From positions 1 through 59,510 of the forward strand of contig JAQXJC010000001.1 of assembly GCA_029008115.1 (NCBI GenBank): 59,510 nucleotides of DNA, in the 5' to 3' direction. How positions within the stretch are numbered: position 1 is the stretch's first letter; each line of letters starts with the position of its first letter. The position numbers and the translations under genes are program-made. Source of the DNA: Desulfovibrionaceae bacterium (GTDB lineage Bacteria; Desulfobacterota; Desulfovibrionia; Desulfovibrionales; Desulfovibrionaceae). Positions 9,061 to 18,424 of this stretch are shown here, piece by piece. The notes below the pieces were generated by a model. It was not told where the DNA came from, did no database searches, and was given only the letters and a program-made list of their open reading frames with translations.

Positions 9061-11039
9061 ACAAGACGTTCCGTATTGCCATCGTCCTGCTGGCCCTCGC
9101 GCTGGGAACGGCCCTGTGCGCCCCGCGCCAGAGCCTTGCCCGCACGCCTCTGCTTCAGGAAGGCAAGACCAGTGTCTACCAGCGCATCGTAACCCATCCC
9201 GGCGCCAGGCTCTATGCCGGGCCGGACGCCGGCGCCGCCGTTCTGCGCGATTCCGTCAAGACCTTTACCGTCATGTACATCTACGGACGGCAGAACGGCC
9301 GTCTGGAGGTAGGCGCAGGCAGCACGCAGGCTGACGGCTGGCTGGATGAGGGCAGCGCCACGGTGTGGCCGCAGGCCATCACCATGCTTTTCACCGACCG
9401 CACGGGCCGCGCCCCCGTGCTCTTTTTCCGCGACCTGCCCGCGCTGGAGCGTACCTGCCAGGCGGCCAGCGTCAAGGAGACGGTGCAGGGATACATGGCC
9501 AAACTCACGGCGCAGGGCACCTCCCTGCCGCCGGACTTCCCGGTAGTTGCCTCGGAACCAGCGGCCAATGCCGTCTCGGAAAAGAATTTCTACCTGCTGC
9601 CCGTACTGAATGTGGACAGCCGCTATCAGGGGCTCCAGATGCTGGAGGTGGCGTCCATCAACCCGGGCATCAGCGGCGAAAGGGGACAAAAGCCTGCGCC
9701 GGCTCCCGCCGCAGACCTGCGCACGGGCTTTGCCTTTGTCATCGATACCACCATCTCCATGAAGCCCTATATCGATCAGACGCTGAAGCTTATCCGCTCC
9801 GTATATGATGAGCTGGAAAAAAGCCCGCATGGCGACAAGATGGCCTTTGCCGTGGTCGCCTTCCGCAGCGACATGAAGCGCTCCCCCGGCATCGAATATA
9901 CGGCGAAGGTCATCTGCGACTTCAAGACCGTCAGGGAACGCGCCCAGCTGGAAAAGGCCCTGGCCGAGGTGCGGGAAGCCAGCGTCTCCACGCACAATTT
10001 CAACGAAGATGCCTTTGCCGGCATCAAGGAGGCGGCGGATCACCTGCACTGGAAGGACTACGGCAGCCGCGTCATGCTGCTTGTTTCCGATGCCGGCCCG
10101 CTGGGCGCCGGCGATGCCGGCTCGCTGACGGGCCTGACCCCGGAGGCGCTGGCCGACTATCTGCGGACAAACAAAATCTATCTGACGGCCCTGCATGTAA
10201 AAAGCCCCGCCGGCAGGAAAAACCATGCCTATGCGGCGGACGCCTACCGCACGCTGACCAGACAGAGCGACAATCAGGCCAGCTATATCCCGCTGGATGC
10301 GTCCACGGAGGCCAGGGGAACGCGCGCCTTTGACAGCGCCGGCAAGGTGCTGGCCCGCAGCTATGCCGCCATGCTGGCCGCCACGGCTAAAGGGCGCCTG
10401 CTGGAAAGCCCCCGCCAGACGCAGGTTCAAAAAGAGCGCACGCCGGAAGAGGAAGCGCGCCGCATCGCGGCCAGCACCGGCTATGCCATGCAGCTGCAAT
10501 TCCTCGGCAACAGGCAGGGCAGCACCGCCCCCCAGGTGGTGCGGGCATGGATTGCCGACGCCGATCTGGAAAAGCTGGAGGAAAGCCCCGGCGCGCCCGT
10601 GCTGGCTGCCGAACCCGCCGTACTGCTCACCAAGGGGCAGCTCAGCAATCTGTACAGACAGCTGAAGCTCCTGCTGCGCGGCAGCGAGGATGCCTTCCTC
10701 AACGGGCAGGACGATCTTTTCGGCCAGCTGCGCTCCGCCGCCGCCCAGATGAGCCGGGACCCCGGCCAGTTCGCCCTGCATCCCGACCGCAACCTTGCGG
10801 AAAACGGCCTGCTGGATGAAGTCCTTCTGGACCTGCCGTACAAAAGCATGATCAGCGGTCTAACGCAGAAGGACTGGGAGGATATGTCCACCGGCGCGCG
10901 GCAGAGCCTGATCCGCCGCCTCAAGGGACTTATCGCCCGTTACGAGGAATACGACAGGGATGCGACGCACTGGGAGAGCTTCGGCGCTGCCAACCCCGAG
11001 GACTGGGTGTACCGCGTGCCCCTGAGCATGCTGCCCTAG
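9057..11039 (+). CDS. Exported SH3-like/vWA protein resembling the periplasmic part of PpkA
   Basis: A 660-residue protein. The ATG at 9057 overlaps the previous stop (ATGA) and opens a Sec signal peptide, MNKTFRIAIVLLALALG, with likely cleavage after SLA. Residues about 38-120 look like a bacterial SH3 domain. A von Willebrand A domain starts near residue 225 with a MIDAS-type D230-T-T-I-S234, and VSDAGPL further on fits a later strand. The C-terminal ~200 residues are helical and end with a tryptophan-rich segment closing in VPLSMLP. This order (vWA then a VPLxxLP-type tail) is what I recall from the periplasmic half of type VI secretion kinase PpkA. No kinase domain or membrane span other than the signal is present. 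The resemblance is from memory and needs a profile search. Confidence 0.75.
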   Translation: MNKTFRIAIVLLALALGTALCAPRQSLARTPLLQEGKTSVYQRIVTHPGARLYAGPDAGAAVLRDSVKTFTVMYIYGRQNGRLEVGAGSTQADGWLDEGSATVWPQAITMLFTDRTGRAPVLFFRDLPALERTCQAASVKETVQGYMAKLTAQGTSLPPDFPVVASEPAANAVSEKNFYLLPVLNVDSRYQGLQMLEVASINPGISGERGQKPAPAPAADLRTGFAFVIDTTISMKPYIDQTLKLIRSVYDELEKSPHGDKMAFAVVAFRSDMKRSPGIEYTAKVICDFKTVRERAQLEKALAEVREASVSTHNFNEDAFAGIKEAADHLHWKDYGSRVMLLVSDAGPLGAGDAGSLTGLTPEALADYLRTNKIYLTALHVKSPAGRKNHAYAADAYRTLTRQSDNQASYIPLDASTEARGTRAFDSAGKVLARSYAAMLAATAKGRLLESPRQTQVQKERTPEEEARRIAASTGYAMQLQFLGNRQGSTAPQVVRAWIADADLEKLEESPGAPVLAAEPAVLLTKGQLSNLYRQLKLLLRGSEDAFLNGQDDLFGQLRSAAAQMSRDPGQFALHPDRNLAENGLLDEVLLDLPYKSMISGLTQKDWEDMSTGARQSLIRRLKGLIARYEEYDRDATHWESFGAANPEDWVYRVPLSMLP

Positions 11040-11058
11040 GCCCCCGCACAGGACATCT

Positions 11059-11820
11059 ATGCTCTGCATTATTGAAGACCTGACCAAACGCCGCGCGCGG
11101 GAACAGGGCTATGTGCTGCACATCCGCAGTCTGCACGTGCGTGCCGGCGACAGGCTGGCCCTTACCGGCCCCAGCGGATGCGGCAAGAGCACTGCGCTGG
11201 ACATTCTGGGGCTGGCTCTGCGTCCCGACACGGTACGCACGTTTCGTTTTCTGCCGCGGCATGCCGAAGCTGTGGACATTCCCGCCCTGTGGCGGCGCAA
11301 TGCGCTGGATGTCATGGCCGGCCTGCGCCTGCGGCACATGGGATACATCCTGCAAACAGGCGGCCTGCTGCCCTTCCTTTCCGTGGCGGAAAACATGACC
11401 CTCACCGCCCGCATGAACGGCATGCCTCCCGCGGAGGCGCTGGATACCGCGCAGGGGCTGGCGGTACGGCTGGGGATAGCGCACCTGCTGAAGGCCATGC
11501 CGGCCACCCTGTCCGTGGGAGAGCGCCAGAGGGTTGCCATTGTGCGGGCGCTGGTCTCCCGTCCCGTGGCCATCCTTGCGGACGAGCCCACGGCGGCGCT
11601 GGACCCCCTGCATGCCGGCCGCGTCATGGAGGCATTCCTGCGCACAGTGGACGATCTGGGAGGCGCGCTGATCATGGTCACGCATGATGCCGGCTTTGCC
11701 CGGAGCCACGGACTGCGCGAACTGCGCTTTGCGCTGGAAAGGGAGGAGAACGGCGGCGTGCGCGCCGTTCTGGACGACGGGCTGGGCGGCCACGGGAGCG
11801 ATATGCCATGCGCCGGCTGA
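11059..11820 (+). CDS. ABC transporter ATP-binding protein, TagT/LolD/MacB-like
   Basis: A 253-residue ATPase. The Walker A motif GPSGCGKST is at residues 37-45, a Q-loop lies in YILQTGG, the signature LSVGERQRVAIVRAL begins at residue 151, and Walker B ends with LADEPT at D175-E176. The H-loop is MVTHDAG. Its length and its pairing with an FtsX-type permease place it in the group of mechanotransmitting ABC systems (LolD, MacB, FtsE, TagT), which do not import nutrients. AGGA lies 6 bases before the ATG. The gene overlaps the permease by 13 bases. With a TagR-like neighbour downstream, TagT is the closest contextual match. LolD or a peptide exporter ATPase cannot be excluded. Confidence 0.85.
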   Translation: MLCIIEDLTKRRAREQGYVLHIRSLHVRAGDRLALTGPSGCGKSTALDILGLALRPDTVRTFRFLPRHAEAVDIPALWRRNALDVMAGLRLRHMGYILQTGGLLPFLSVAENMTLTARMNGMPPAEALDTAQGLAVRLGIAHLLKAMPATLSVGERQRVAIVRALVSRPVAILADEPTAALDPLHAGRVMEAFLRTVDDLGGALIMVTHDAGFARSHGLRELRFALEREENGGVRAVLDDGLGGHGSDMPCAG

Positions 11821-13034
11821 TCGGCATGGCTGCGGGACTGGCCGCACGGGACTGGGCCCACGAACGGCAGATCGCCCTGTGCGCCGTGCTGGCGCTGGCC
11901 AGCATGCTTGCCCCCCTGCTGGTGCTTCAGGGCGTCAGGAACGGCGTGACGGAAGGCATGCGCGAGCGCCTGCTGCAAGACCCCACCGTCCTCGTCATCA
12001 CACCCTCCGGCAGCAGGGAAGGCGGCTATGACACGGCTTTTCTGGAGACGCTGGGGCGCCTCCCTGGGGCGCGCTTTGTCATCGGGCGCACGCGGGATAT
12101 TGCCACGGACATCACGCTGCGTTCCTCCGGCGGCAGTTCTGTCACCGTGCAGATGGAACCCTGCGCCCCGGGAGAGCCCGTGCTTGAACACTACCGCATG
12201 CCCGCCCCGGCTGATGGCGAACAGCCAGAACTCGTGCTTTCCCAGCCGGCCGCGCGGCAGCTGAACGTGCGTGCCGGCGATACGGTCTCCGCCACGCTGG
12301 GCCGCCGCACGCCGGAAGGACGTCTGGAATCCACGGAGCTGCCGTTCCGCGTCAGCGGCATTCTGCCGGAGGAGGCTGCCGGGCGGCGGATGGGCTTTCT
12401 GCCCCTGCGGACGCTGGAGGATATTCAGGACTACCGCGACTCCATCGCCGTACCGGAGCGCGGCTACGCCGGCCGGCCCCGCACGGCGGAGGCGCGGCGC
12501 TACGCCTCCTTCCGGCTGTACGCCCAGCATCTGGATGCCGTGGAGACCCTTGCCGCCGCCCTGCGGGAACGACATGTGGAGACCCGCACCAAAGCGCGGG
12601 AGATTGCCGGCATCCGGGCGCTGGAGCAGGCTGTCTCCCGCGTTATCCTGAGCATCTCCCTGGCGGTGGGTGCGGGCTTTGCCGCCTTCACCTTCAGCTC
12701 GGCGCAGGGTGCTGTGCGGCGCAAGGACAGAATGCTGGGCATGCTGCGCCTGCTGGGCTTCCCGCGCGCGGCACTCATTGCCTATCCCCTGATGCAGACG
12801 CTGCTCACCGGCCTGTGCGGCATCGCCCTGTCCGGCCTGCTGTATCTGTGCATTGCCCTGGGCATCGATCTGCTGTTCGCGGAACAGAGCGGCGGCGCCT
12901 CCTTCTGCCGCCTGTACTGGCAGGAATATGCCGCCGCGGCCGGCATGGTGCTGCTTCTGTCCGCGCTGGCCGCGGCACGCGCATCCGCACAGGCTGCCGC
13001 CATTGAACCTTCTTCCGTCATCCGCGAGGTGTGA
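11808..13034 (+). CDS. FtsX/MacB-type ABC permease, TagS/LolC-like
   Basis: A 408-residue integral membrane protein. One hydrophobic segment near residues 25-45 (VLALASMLAPLLVLQ) is followed by a periplasmic domain of about 220 residues. Three C-terminal membrane spans follow (around 280-300, 325-350 and 375-395), ending in EPSSVIREV. This 1+3 topology is diagnostic of the MacB/FtsX superfamily, in which ATP hydrolysis moves a periplasmic domain. It overlaps the ATPase gene by 13 bases and its stop lies 1 base before the next start, so all three should be made together. TagS of the Pseudomonas TagQRST pathway has the same architecture. I see no sequence feature that distinguishes TagS from LolC/E. 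Confidence 0.82.
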   Translation: MRRLIGMAAGLAARDWAHERQIALCAVLALASMLAPLLVLQGVRNGVTEGMRERLLQDPTVLVITPSGSREGGYDTAFLETLGRLPGARFVIGRTRDIATDITLRSSGGSSVTVQMEPCAPGEPVLEHYRMPAPADGEQPELVLSQPAARQLNVRAGDTVSATLGRRTPEGRLESTELPFRVSGILPEEAAGRRMGFLPLRTLEDIQDYRDSIAVPERGYAGRPRTAEARRYASFRLYAQHLDAVETLAAALRERHVETRTKAREIAGIRALEQAVSRVILSISLAVGAGFAAFTFSSAQGAVRRKDRMLGMLRLLGFPRAALIAYPLMQTLLTGLCGIALSGLLYLCIALGIDLLFAEQSGGASFCRLYWQEYAAAAGMVLLLSALAAARASAQAAAIEPSSVIREV

Positions 13035-13035
13035 C

Positions 13036-14808
13036 ATGTCCTGTCCAGCCATTGCCCGCATTCTCCTCACCGCTGCGCTGCTGACCGCGCAGGCATTTCC
13101 CGCCACAGATGCGGCAGCGGCCATCACAGCCATAACTGCCCCCATTTCCACGGAAAAGACCTGGAATCCCCGGCCAGCCGATGACGACATCATCCTGCCC
13201 ATGCCCTGCGGCCTGCACATGGCCCTGCGCGCCGTGGCCGTGCCCGGCAGCCTCATGCAGGATCGCCGCTTCGCCATGGGCGTGGGCGGCGGAGACAGCC
13301 AGCGCCAGCTGTATGAACGCCGCTTTGAAGCGCATATTGCCGCGCCCTTCACATCGGCGGATTTGCCTGCCGCCTGGAAGCAACGCCTGCCGGACGATGC
13401 CGCCGCGGAATATACATACTATTTCATCGGCAAGTACGAAGTCAGCCAGCATCAGTGGGACGCCGTGATGGAAGAACACTGCCCTGCCGCGCCCGCCGCC
13501 GATGCCGCCCTGCCCAGGCGCGGAATTTCCTGGCATGACGCGCAGCAGTTTTTCCAGAAGTACAACGCCTGGCTGGTACAAAACGCGGCGGATGCCCTGC
13601 CCCGCTTTGCGGGCAGCGAGCGGAATATCGGCTTTCTGCGGCTGCCCACGGAAGAGGAGTGGGAATTTGCCGCGCGCGGCGGCGCCAGAGTCAGTGAGGA
13701 AGACAGGGAACATGGCGACATCTTTCCGCTGGGAGACGCCAGGCTGGAAGACTACGGCCTGTTCAGCGGCTCCGTCCCCGTGCATGAGCCAGCTCCCATC
13801 GGCTCGCGCCTTCCCAACCCGCTGGGGCTCCATGATACTGTGGGCAATGTCAAGGAGCTGGTGGACGGATTTTTCCGCCTCTCCGTGGCGGACACGCGCG
13901 GCGATGGCGAAACCTACCGCCGCCTGCACGGGGCTGCCGGGGGCATCCTGTGCAAGGGCGGCAGCTTCCGCAGCGATGCCAGGGGAGTCCTGCCCGGCTG
14001 GCGCGATGAAGTGCCGCCATATACCAGCGAAGGTGAGAGCCGGCCCTCCGATCTTGGCTTTCGCGTAGCGCTGGCCGGACTGAACATCCCCAGCGCCCAG
14101 CGTCTGCACACCCTGCTTCAGGAAAATGCCGGACGGCCCGCTGACACGCCGGACCAGACCCGGGCGCCGGAACAGGCGGCGGCAGGCGCGGAACGCGGCA
14201 GCGTCACGCAGGATCGCGCCGTACAGCTGGACACCACCGCTTCCCCCATTGCGGAGCTGGATAAAATCTCCGGCGCGGCCGCCACGCCGGAAATGCGCGC
14301 CAATCTGGCGCAGCTGCGCGGCATGCTGGAAGATCAGCGCAGCGCGCAGGAGCGCCAGCGCAATGAAGTGCTGGAAAATTCCACGCGCGCCCTGCTCTAT
14401 CAGGAAGAAACACTGCGCGGCTTTGCCTACCGCTATGCCGTGGTCAACGGACATCTGCAAAAATATCTGAAGTCAAAGGGCGCCAGAGCCGATGATCCCA
14501 ATGCCGTCAAGGCGCGGGAGGGGCTGAAGGAACACTATCAGCTGCTGCTCCGGGCGGCAAATTTCTACAAGACGGGCCTGAACCGCGTCGCCGGCGCCTC
14601 TCCGGCAGAAATCACGCGCCTGCTGGCCCGTCTGCGCCAGGAATATGGCGGCACGGACGTCCTCAACAGGCACATGCGCCAGAATATTGACGCGCTGGAC
14701 AGGCACCTTGCCGCCGTTCGCGCCGGCGGCATTGACTCCCTGACCCAAAAGCAGCTATGCAGGGACATTATCCCGGCACAGCACTTCAGGGAACTCCCCT
14801 TCAAATAA
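13036..14808 (+). CDS. Exported formylglycine-generating-enzyme-fold (SUMF1) protein, TagR-like
   Basis: A 590-residue product with a signal peptide (about 28 residues, rich in Ala/Leu). The FGE-sulfatase fold spans about residues 55-355. Landmarks in order are YYFIGKYEVSQHQWDAVM, GISWHDAQQFF, RLPTEEEWEFAARGG, NPLGLHDTVGNVKELVDG, CKGGSFRSDARG and DLGFRVAL. True FGE enzymes carry two catalytic cysteines just after the RGGS segment; none occur there here, so a binding or signalling role is likely. Residues about 390-590 are long charged helices that may form coiled coils and are absent from short TagR proteins. Known TagR is a periplasmic SUMF1-like activator of PpkA. The adjacency to TagS/TagT-like genes supports that comparison. 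The start lies 1 base after the permease stop. Confidence 0.8.
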   Translation: MSCPAIARILLTAALLTAQAFPATDAAAAITAITAPISTEKTWNPRPADDDIILPMPCGLHMALRAVAVPGSLMQDRRFAMGVGGGDSQRQLYERRFEAHIAAPFTSADLPAAWKQRLPDDAAAEYTYYFIGKYEVSQHQWDAVMEEHCPAAPAADAALPRRGISWHDAQQFFQKYNAWLVQNAADALPRFAGSERNIGFLRLPTEEEWEFAARGGARVSEEDREHGDIFPLGDARLEDYGLFSGSVPVHEPAPIGSRLPNPLGLHDTVGNVKELVDGFFRLSVADTRGDGETYRRLHGAAGGILCKGGSFRSDARGVLPGWRDEVPPYTSEGESRPSDLGFRVALAGLNIPSAQRLHTLLQENAGRPADTPDQTRAPEQAAAGAERGSVTQDRAVQLDTTASPIAELDKISGAAATPEMRANLAQLRGMLEDQRSAQERQRNEVLENSTRALLYQEETLRGFAYRYAVVNGHLQKYLKSKGARADDPNAVKAREGLKEHYQLLLRAANFYKTGLNRVAGASPAEITRLLARLRQEYGGTDVLNRHMRQNIDALDRHLAAVRAGGIDSLTQKQLCRDIIPAQHFRELPFK

Positions 14809-14853
14809 TCCCGCCCGCATTCATGCGCGGCGGCCCAACAAGGATGCAGTCAC

Positions 14854-15741
14854 ATGGAACATATCGGCTGGATTGGCACCGGCGTCATGGGTCGCAGCAT
14901 GGCCTCCTTCATTCTCAAGGCCGGCTACAGGCTGACCGTCTACAACCGCAGCAGGGAAAAGGCGCAGGCACTGCTGGACGCCGGCGCGCACTGGGCGGAC
15001 AGCCCCAGGGAAGTGGGCGCGGCTTCTGACATCGTCTTCTCCATCGTGGGGTATCCCAGGGACGTGGAAGACGTGCTCATCGGCGAAAACGGCGCCCTGG
15101 CGGCGCTGAAGCCCGGTGGCATCCTCTGCGACATGACCACCTCCAGCCCCGTGCTGGCGGAACGCATTGCCGCAGCCGCGGCCGCCCGGGGCTGCGCCGG
15201 CATGGACTGCCCCGTCACCGGCGGCGACGTGGGCGCGCGCAAGGGCACGCTCTCCATCTTTGCCGGCGGCGATGCCGCCAGCTTCGCGCGGGTGCGGCCC
15301 CTGCTGGAGCTGATGGGCAAAACCATCATGCACTGCGGCCCCGCCGGACAGGGACAGCGCGCCAAGCTCGCCAATCAGGTGGCCATTGCCGGCGTCATGT
15401 TCAGCACGTGCGAATCCCTGCTCTTCGCGCAGGAGGCCGGACTGGATGTACGGCAGTGGCTGGAAGCCGTGGTGGGCGGCGCGGCTGGCAGCACAGCCAT
15501 GAACACGCTGGGCCGCCGCGTGCTGGATGGCGACTATGCCCCCGGCTTTTTCATCGATCATTTTGTCAAGGACCTCGGCCTCTGTCTTGAGGAATGCCGC
15601 CGCATGGGGCTGATCCTGCCGGGGCTCGCTGCCGCCGACCAGCTCTATCGCACGCTTCAGGCGCAGGGCCACGGCCAGAACGGCACGCAGTATCTTGTCA
15701 GGGGACTGGCGGAGCTCTGCGGCAAGCAGTGGCAGGGCTAG
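14854..15741 (+). CDS. NAD(P)-dependent beta-hydroxyacid dehydrogenase (3-hydroxyisobutyrate dehydrogenase family)
   Basis: A 295-residue oxidoreductase. The N-terminal Rossmann motif is GWIGTGVMGRSMA (residues 5-17). The substrate-binding signature reads DCPVTGGDVGARKG, and the catalytic lysine lies in QRAKLANQVAIAG. Length and motifs fit the family of 3-hydroxyisobutyrate, tartronate semialdehyde and related reductases. The substrate cannot be assigned from sequence alone. It follows the FGE-like gene by 45 bases on the same strand, so it could be co-transcribed, but its metabolic character suggests an ordinary chromosomal gene at the edge of the accessory operon. A strong hairpin terminator follows it. 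Confidence 0.85.
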   Translation: MEHIGWIGTGVMGRSMASFILKAGYRLTVYNRSREKAQALLDAGAHWADSPREVGAASDIVFSIVGYPRDVEDVLIGENGALAALKPGGILCDMTTSSPVLAERIAAAAAARGCAGMDCPVTGGDVGARKGTLSIFAGGDAASFARVRPLLELMGKTIMHCGPAGQGQRAKLANQVAIAGVMFSTCESLLFAQEAGLDVRQWLEAVVGGAAGSTAMNTLGRRVLDGDYAPGFFIDHFVKDLGLCLEECRRMGLILPGLAAADQLYRTLQAQGHGQNGTQYLVRGLAELCGKQWQG

Positions 15742-15781
15742 CCCTTCCCGCAGGACATCCCTGCTGACAGATTCCCTGCAC

Positions 15782-15812
15782 AAAGGCGGCCCCTGAAAGA
15801 GCCGCCTTTTTC
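15782..15812 (+). terminator. Bidirectional rho-independent terminator
   Basis: An AAAGGCGGC / GCCGCCTTT stem (15782-15790 with 15801-15809) with a 10-base loop is followed by more T residues. The A-run on the other side makes it usable from both strands. It sits between the convergent dehydrogenase gene and lon and probably serves both. Confidence 0.85.
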
Positions 15813-15822
15813 CTTCCCTGCG

Positions 15823-18267
15823 CTACTGCGCCGGTGTTTCCGTCCTTTTGCCGGCCGTCCCGCGCAATGTCAGATACAACGGGCTGGCCGTGGCGCGACC
15901 GCAGAATATCTCTTCCGCCGGGGCCGCCAGCGCCAGCGGCAGTACTTCATCCACATGGCTGACAAAATGCACCTTCAGGGCCCGCAGCACTTCGTCCGGC
16001 ACGTCCCGGACATCCCGTTCGTTGTCCCGCGGGATCAGCACTTCGCTGATGCCGCTGCGCCGGGCCGCCATGAGCTTTTCCCGCAGGCCGCCAATGGGCA
16101 GTACGCGGCCGCGCAGCGATATTTCCCCGGTCATGGCAACATCGTTCCGCACCGGAATACCCAGCAGGGCCGAGGTAATGGATGTCACCAGCGTGACGCC
16201 GGCGGACGGCCCGTCCTTGGGCGTGGCGCCAGCCGGCACATGCACATGGATGTCCACCTTGCGGTGGAAGCGCGGGTCCAGCCCCAGCATATCCGCGCGC
16301 GAACGCACGTAGGACAGTGCCGCACGGGCGGATTCCTGCATCACGTCGCCCAGCTGGCCGGTAATGGCCACCTGCCCGCCGCCGGGCATGATGCTCGTTT
16401 CCACATGCAGAATGTCACCGCCGCGCTGATTGTAGGCCATGCCTGTGCAGACACCCACCTGCGGCGCGCTTTCCCTCTCGTCATGCCGGAATTTCTTCAT
16501 GCCCAGGTATCCGGCCAGATTTTGCAGCGTCACGGACGCGCCATGCGCGGCCTTGCCGGCCTCCACCTTTCTGATGGCCGTCTTGCGGCACAATGTTCCC
16601 AGCTCCCGCTCCAGATTCCGCACGCCGGCTTCGAAGGTATAGGAACGGATAATCTCCATCAGGGCGCTGTCGGAAATCTTGAGGTCTTCCGCCGTCAGTC
16701 CATGCTGGGCCAGCTGGCGGGGCAGCAGAAAATGCCGGGCAATATGTCGCTTTTCCGTATCCAGATAGCTGTTCAGCTCAATGATCTCCATGCGATCCAT
16801 GAGCGGCGCGGGAATGGAGTGCAGGGAATTGGCCGTGGTAATGAAAAATACCTTTGAAAGATCGTATTCCAGATCAAGATAATGATCCATAAAGGTGGCA
16901 TTCTGTTCCGGGTCCAGCACTTCCAGCAGGGCGGAGGCGGGATCGCCGCGGAAATCCGTGCTCATCTTGTCAATCTCGTCCAGCAGGAAGAGCGGATTAT
17001 TGCATTTCACCCGCTTCAGAGACTGGAGCATCTTGCCCGGCAGCGCTCCCACATAGGTGCGGCGGTGCCCGCGGATTTCAGCCTCGTCGCGCACGCCGCC
17101 CAGCGACAGGCGCACGAAGTCCCGCCCCGTGGCCCGCGCCACGGAACGTGCCAGCGAGGTTTTTCCCACGCCGGGAGGGCCCACAAGGCAGAGAATGGGG
17201 CCGCGCAGACCGCCGGAGAGCTTCTGCACGGCCAGATATTCCAGAATGCGCTCCTTGGGCTTTTCCAGCCCGAAATGATCGCCATCCAGCACCGCGCGCG
17301 CGCGCGCTATGTCTACTTCCGTCTCCTTCAGCGCATTCCAGGGCAAATCCAGCAGCCAGTCCACATAATTGCGGAGTACGGTATATTCTGATGCCTGCTG
17401 CGGCATGCCGCGCAGCTTTTTCAGCTCGCCCAGACCGCGCGTGCGGGCTTCCTCCGGCATGTCTTTTTCCCGGAAGCGCTTTTCCAGCGCGTCCAGCTCC
17501 GCCTGCGGGTCGTCTTCGCGGCCCAGCTCCTTATTGATGGCCTTGATTTGCTCATTCAGGTAGTATTCGCGCTGATTGCGCTCCATCTGGTTCTTGACGC
17601 GCGTCTTGATACGGCGTTCCACCGAAGCGGCGGCCATATCTCCCAGCAGCAGCTCATGCGTCCTTTCCAGACGTTTGGCCACGTCCAGAATCTCCATGAC
17701 CTCCTGCTTCACCCGATATTCCACCTTCAGGTGCGGCAGGATGGCGTCCGCCACCACGCCCGGGTCCTGCTGCGCAAGAATGGCGCTTACGGCCTCCTGG
17801 GGAATCTTGCGATTGCCTTTGGCATATTCCTCAATGCCCTCGTGCGCAAGGCGCACCAGCGCCTGCATGTCGGGATTATCCGGCACCACGTCGGCAAGCG
17901 GCGTGACGCGCACCAGAGGAAAGCCGTCCGCCGTGCCTGCCGGTTCCCAGCTGGCGCGCTCCAGCCCTTCAAACAGCACCTTGATGGTCCCGTCAGGCAG
18001 GCGCAGCATCTGGAGAATGCGGCTGATCACGCCCACGCCGTACAGATCGTCCAGAGTGGGCTTTTCCATATCCGGCATTTTCTGCGCGACCAGCAGAATT
18101 TTCTTGCCGTACTGCGCCAGCCCCGCGTCAATGGCCTTGATGGAAGCATCGCGTCCCACAAAGAGCGGCATGATGGAGCGGGGAAACATGACTACCTCCC
18201 GCAGAGACATGAGAGGCAGCGTCATCATGATTTCCGGGCCTGCGCCCGCGTGCGTATTGTCTTCCAT
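15823..18267 (-). CDS. lon: ATP-dependent protease Lon
   Basis: An 814-residue cytoplasmic AAA+ serine protease that degrades misfolded and regulatory proteins. In order it has a LAN substrate-binding domain (opening [21 protein letters not shown]), a coiled-coil middle region, the Walker [10 protein letters not shown] near residue 363, Walker [10 protein letters not shown], and the protease domain with catalytic Ser near 687 (KDGPSAGVT) and Lys near 731 ([11 protein letters not shown]). I chose the ATG at 18267 because GGGGAG precedes it at good spacing; an upstream in-frame GTG-type start at 18297 lacks this. A short GCCCGC/GCGGGC hairpin lies just before the ribosome site. It is separated from clpX by 157 bases with a terminator-like hairpin, so it probably has its own promoter. 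Confidence 0.95.
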   Translation of the reverse strand: MEDNTHAGAGPEIMMTLPLMSLREVVMFPRSIMPLFVGRDASIKAIDAGLAQYGKKILLVAQKMPDMEKPTLDDLYGVGVISRILQMLRLPDGTIKVLFEGLERASWEPAGTADGFPLVRVTPLADVVPDNPDMQALVRLAHEGIEEYAKGNRKIPQEAVSAILAQQDPGVVADAILPHLKVEYRVKQEVMEILDVAKRLERTHELLLGDMAAASVERRIKTRVKNQMERNQREYYLNEQIKAINKELGREDDPQAELDALEKRFREKDMPEEARTRGLGELKKLRGMPQQASEYTVLRNYVDWLLDLPWNALKETEVDIARARAVLDGDHFGLEKPKERILEYLAVQKLSGGLRGPILCLVGPPGVGKTSLARSVARATGRDFVRLSLGGVRDEAEIRGHRRTYVGALPGKMLQSLKRVKCNNPLFLLDEIDKMSTDFRGDPASALLEVLDPEQNATFMDHYLDLEYDLSKVFFITTANSLHSIPAPLMDRMEIIELNSYLDTEKRHIARHFLLPRQLAQHGLTAEDLKISDSALMEIIRSYTFEAGVRNLERELGTLCRKTAIRKVEAGKAAHGASVTLQNLAGYLGMKKFRHDERESAPQVGVCTGMAYNQRGGDILHVETSIMPGGGQVAITGQLGDVMQESARAALSYVRSRADMLGLDPRFHRKVDIHVHVPAGATPKDGPSAGVTLVTSITSALLGIPVRNDVAMTGEISLRGRVLPIGGLREKLMAARRSGISEVLIPRDNERDVRDVPDEVLRALKVHFVSHVDEVLPLALAAPAEEIFCGRATASPLYLTLRGTAGKRTETPAQ

Positions 18268-18341
18268 TCGGTTCTCCCCGCCCGCCACAGCGGGCACGCT
18301 CTATTGTTGAGGACTGTAGCCGCTTCCCGGCCCAGCATGAC

Positions 18342-18382
18342 AAAGGCGGCCGACACGCGCCGCAGCGCCGCGTCAGCCGCCT
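18342..18382 (-). terminator. Terminator-like hairpin after clpX
   Basis: On the minus strand an imperfect GC-rich stem (AGGCGGC...GCCGCC with inner GACGCG/CGCGTC) is followed by only TTTG. It lies 43 bases after the clpX stop and before lon. Termination efficiency is uncertain because the T-run is short. Confidence 0.45.
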
Positions 18383-18424
18383 GAAGCATACCGCACAGCG
18401 GCAGGCCGCGCAATGCGCAGCGGC

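Noticed and set aside
11059..13034. A nutrient importer or simple LolCDE
   Set aside because: There is no solute-binding protein, and the FGE-like and vWA neighbours fit TagST better, though LolCDE is not formally excluded.
11109..13352. A 747-codon antisense frame across the ABC transporter genes
   Set aside because: It is a shadow of three well-supported genes with motif evidence; composition is Arg/Ser-rich and non-homologous.
13036..14808. An active sulfatase-modifying enzyme
   Set aside because: The catalytic cysteines are missing in the expected segment and no sulfatase gene lies nearby.
1..15812. A prophage or transposon carrying the accessory operon
   Set aside because: No integrase, transposase, direct repeats or tRNA attachment site is visible at the 3' edge, and composition looks like the rest of the window.
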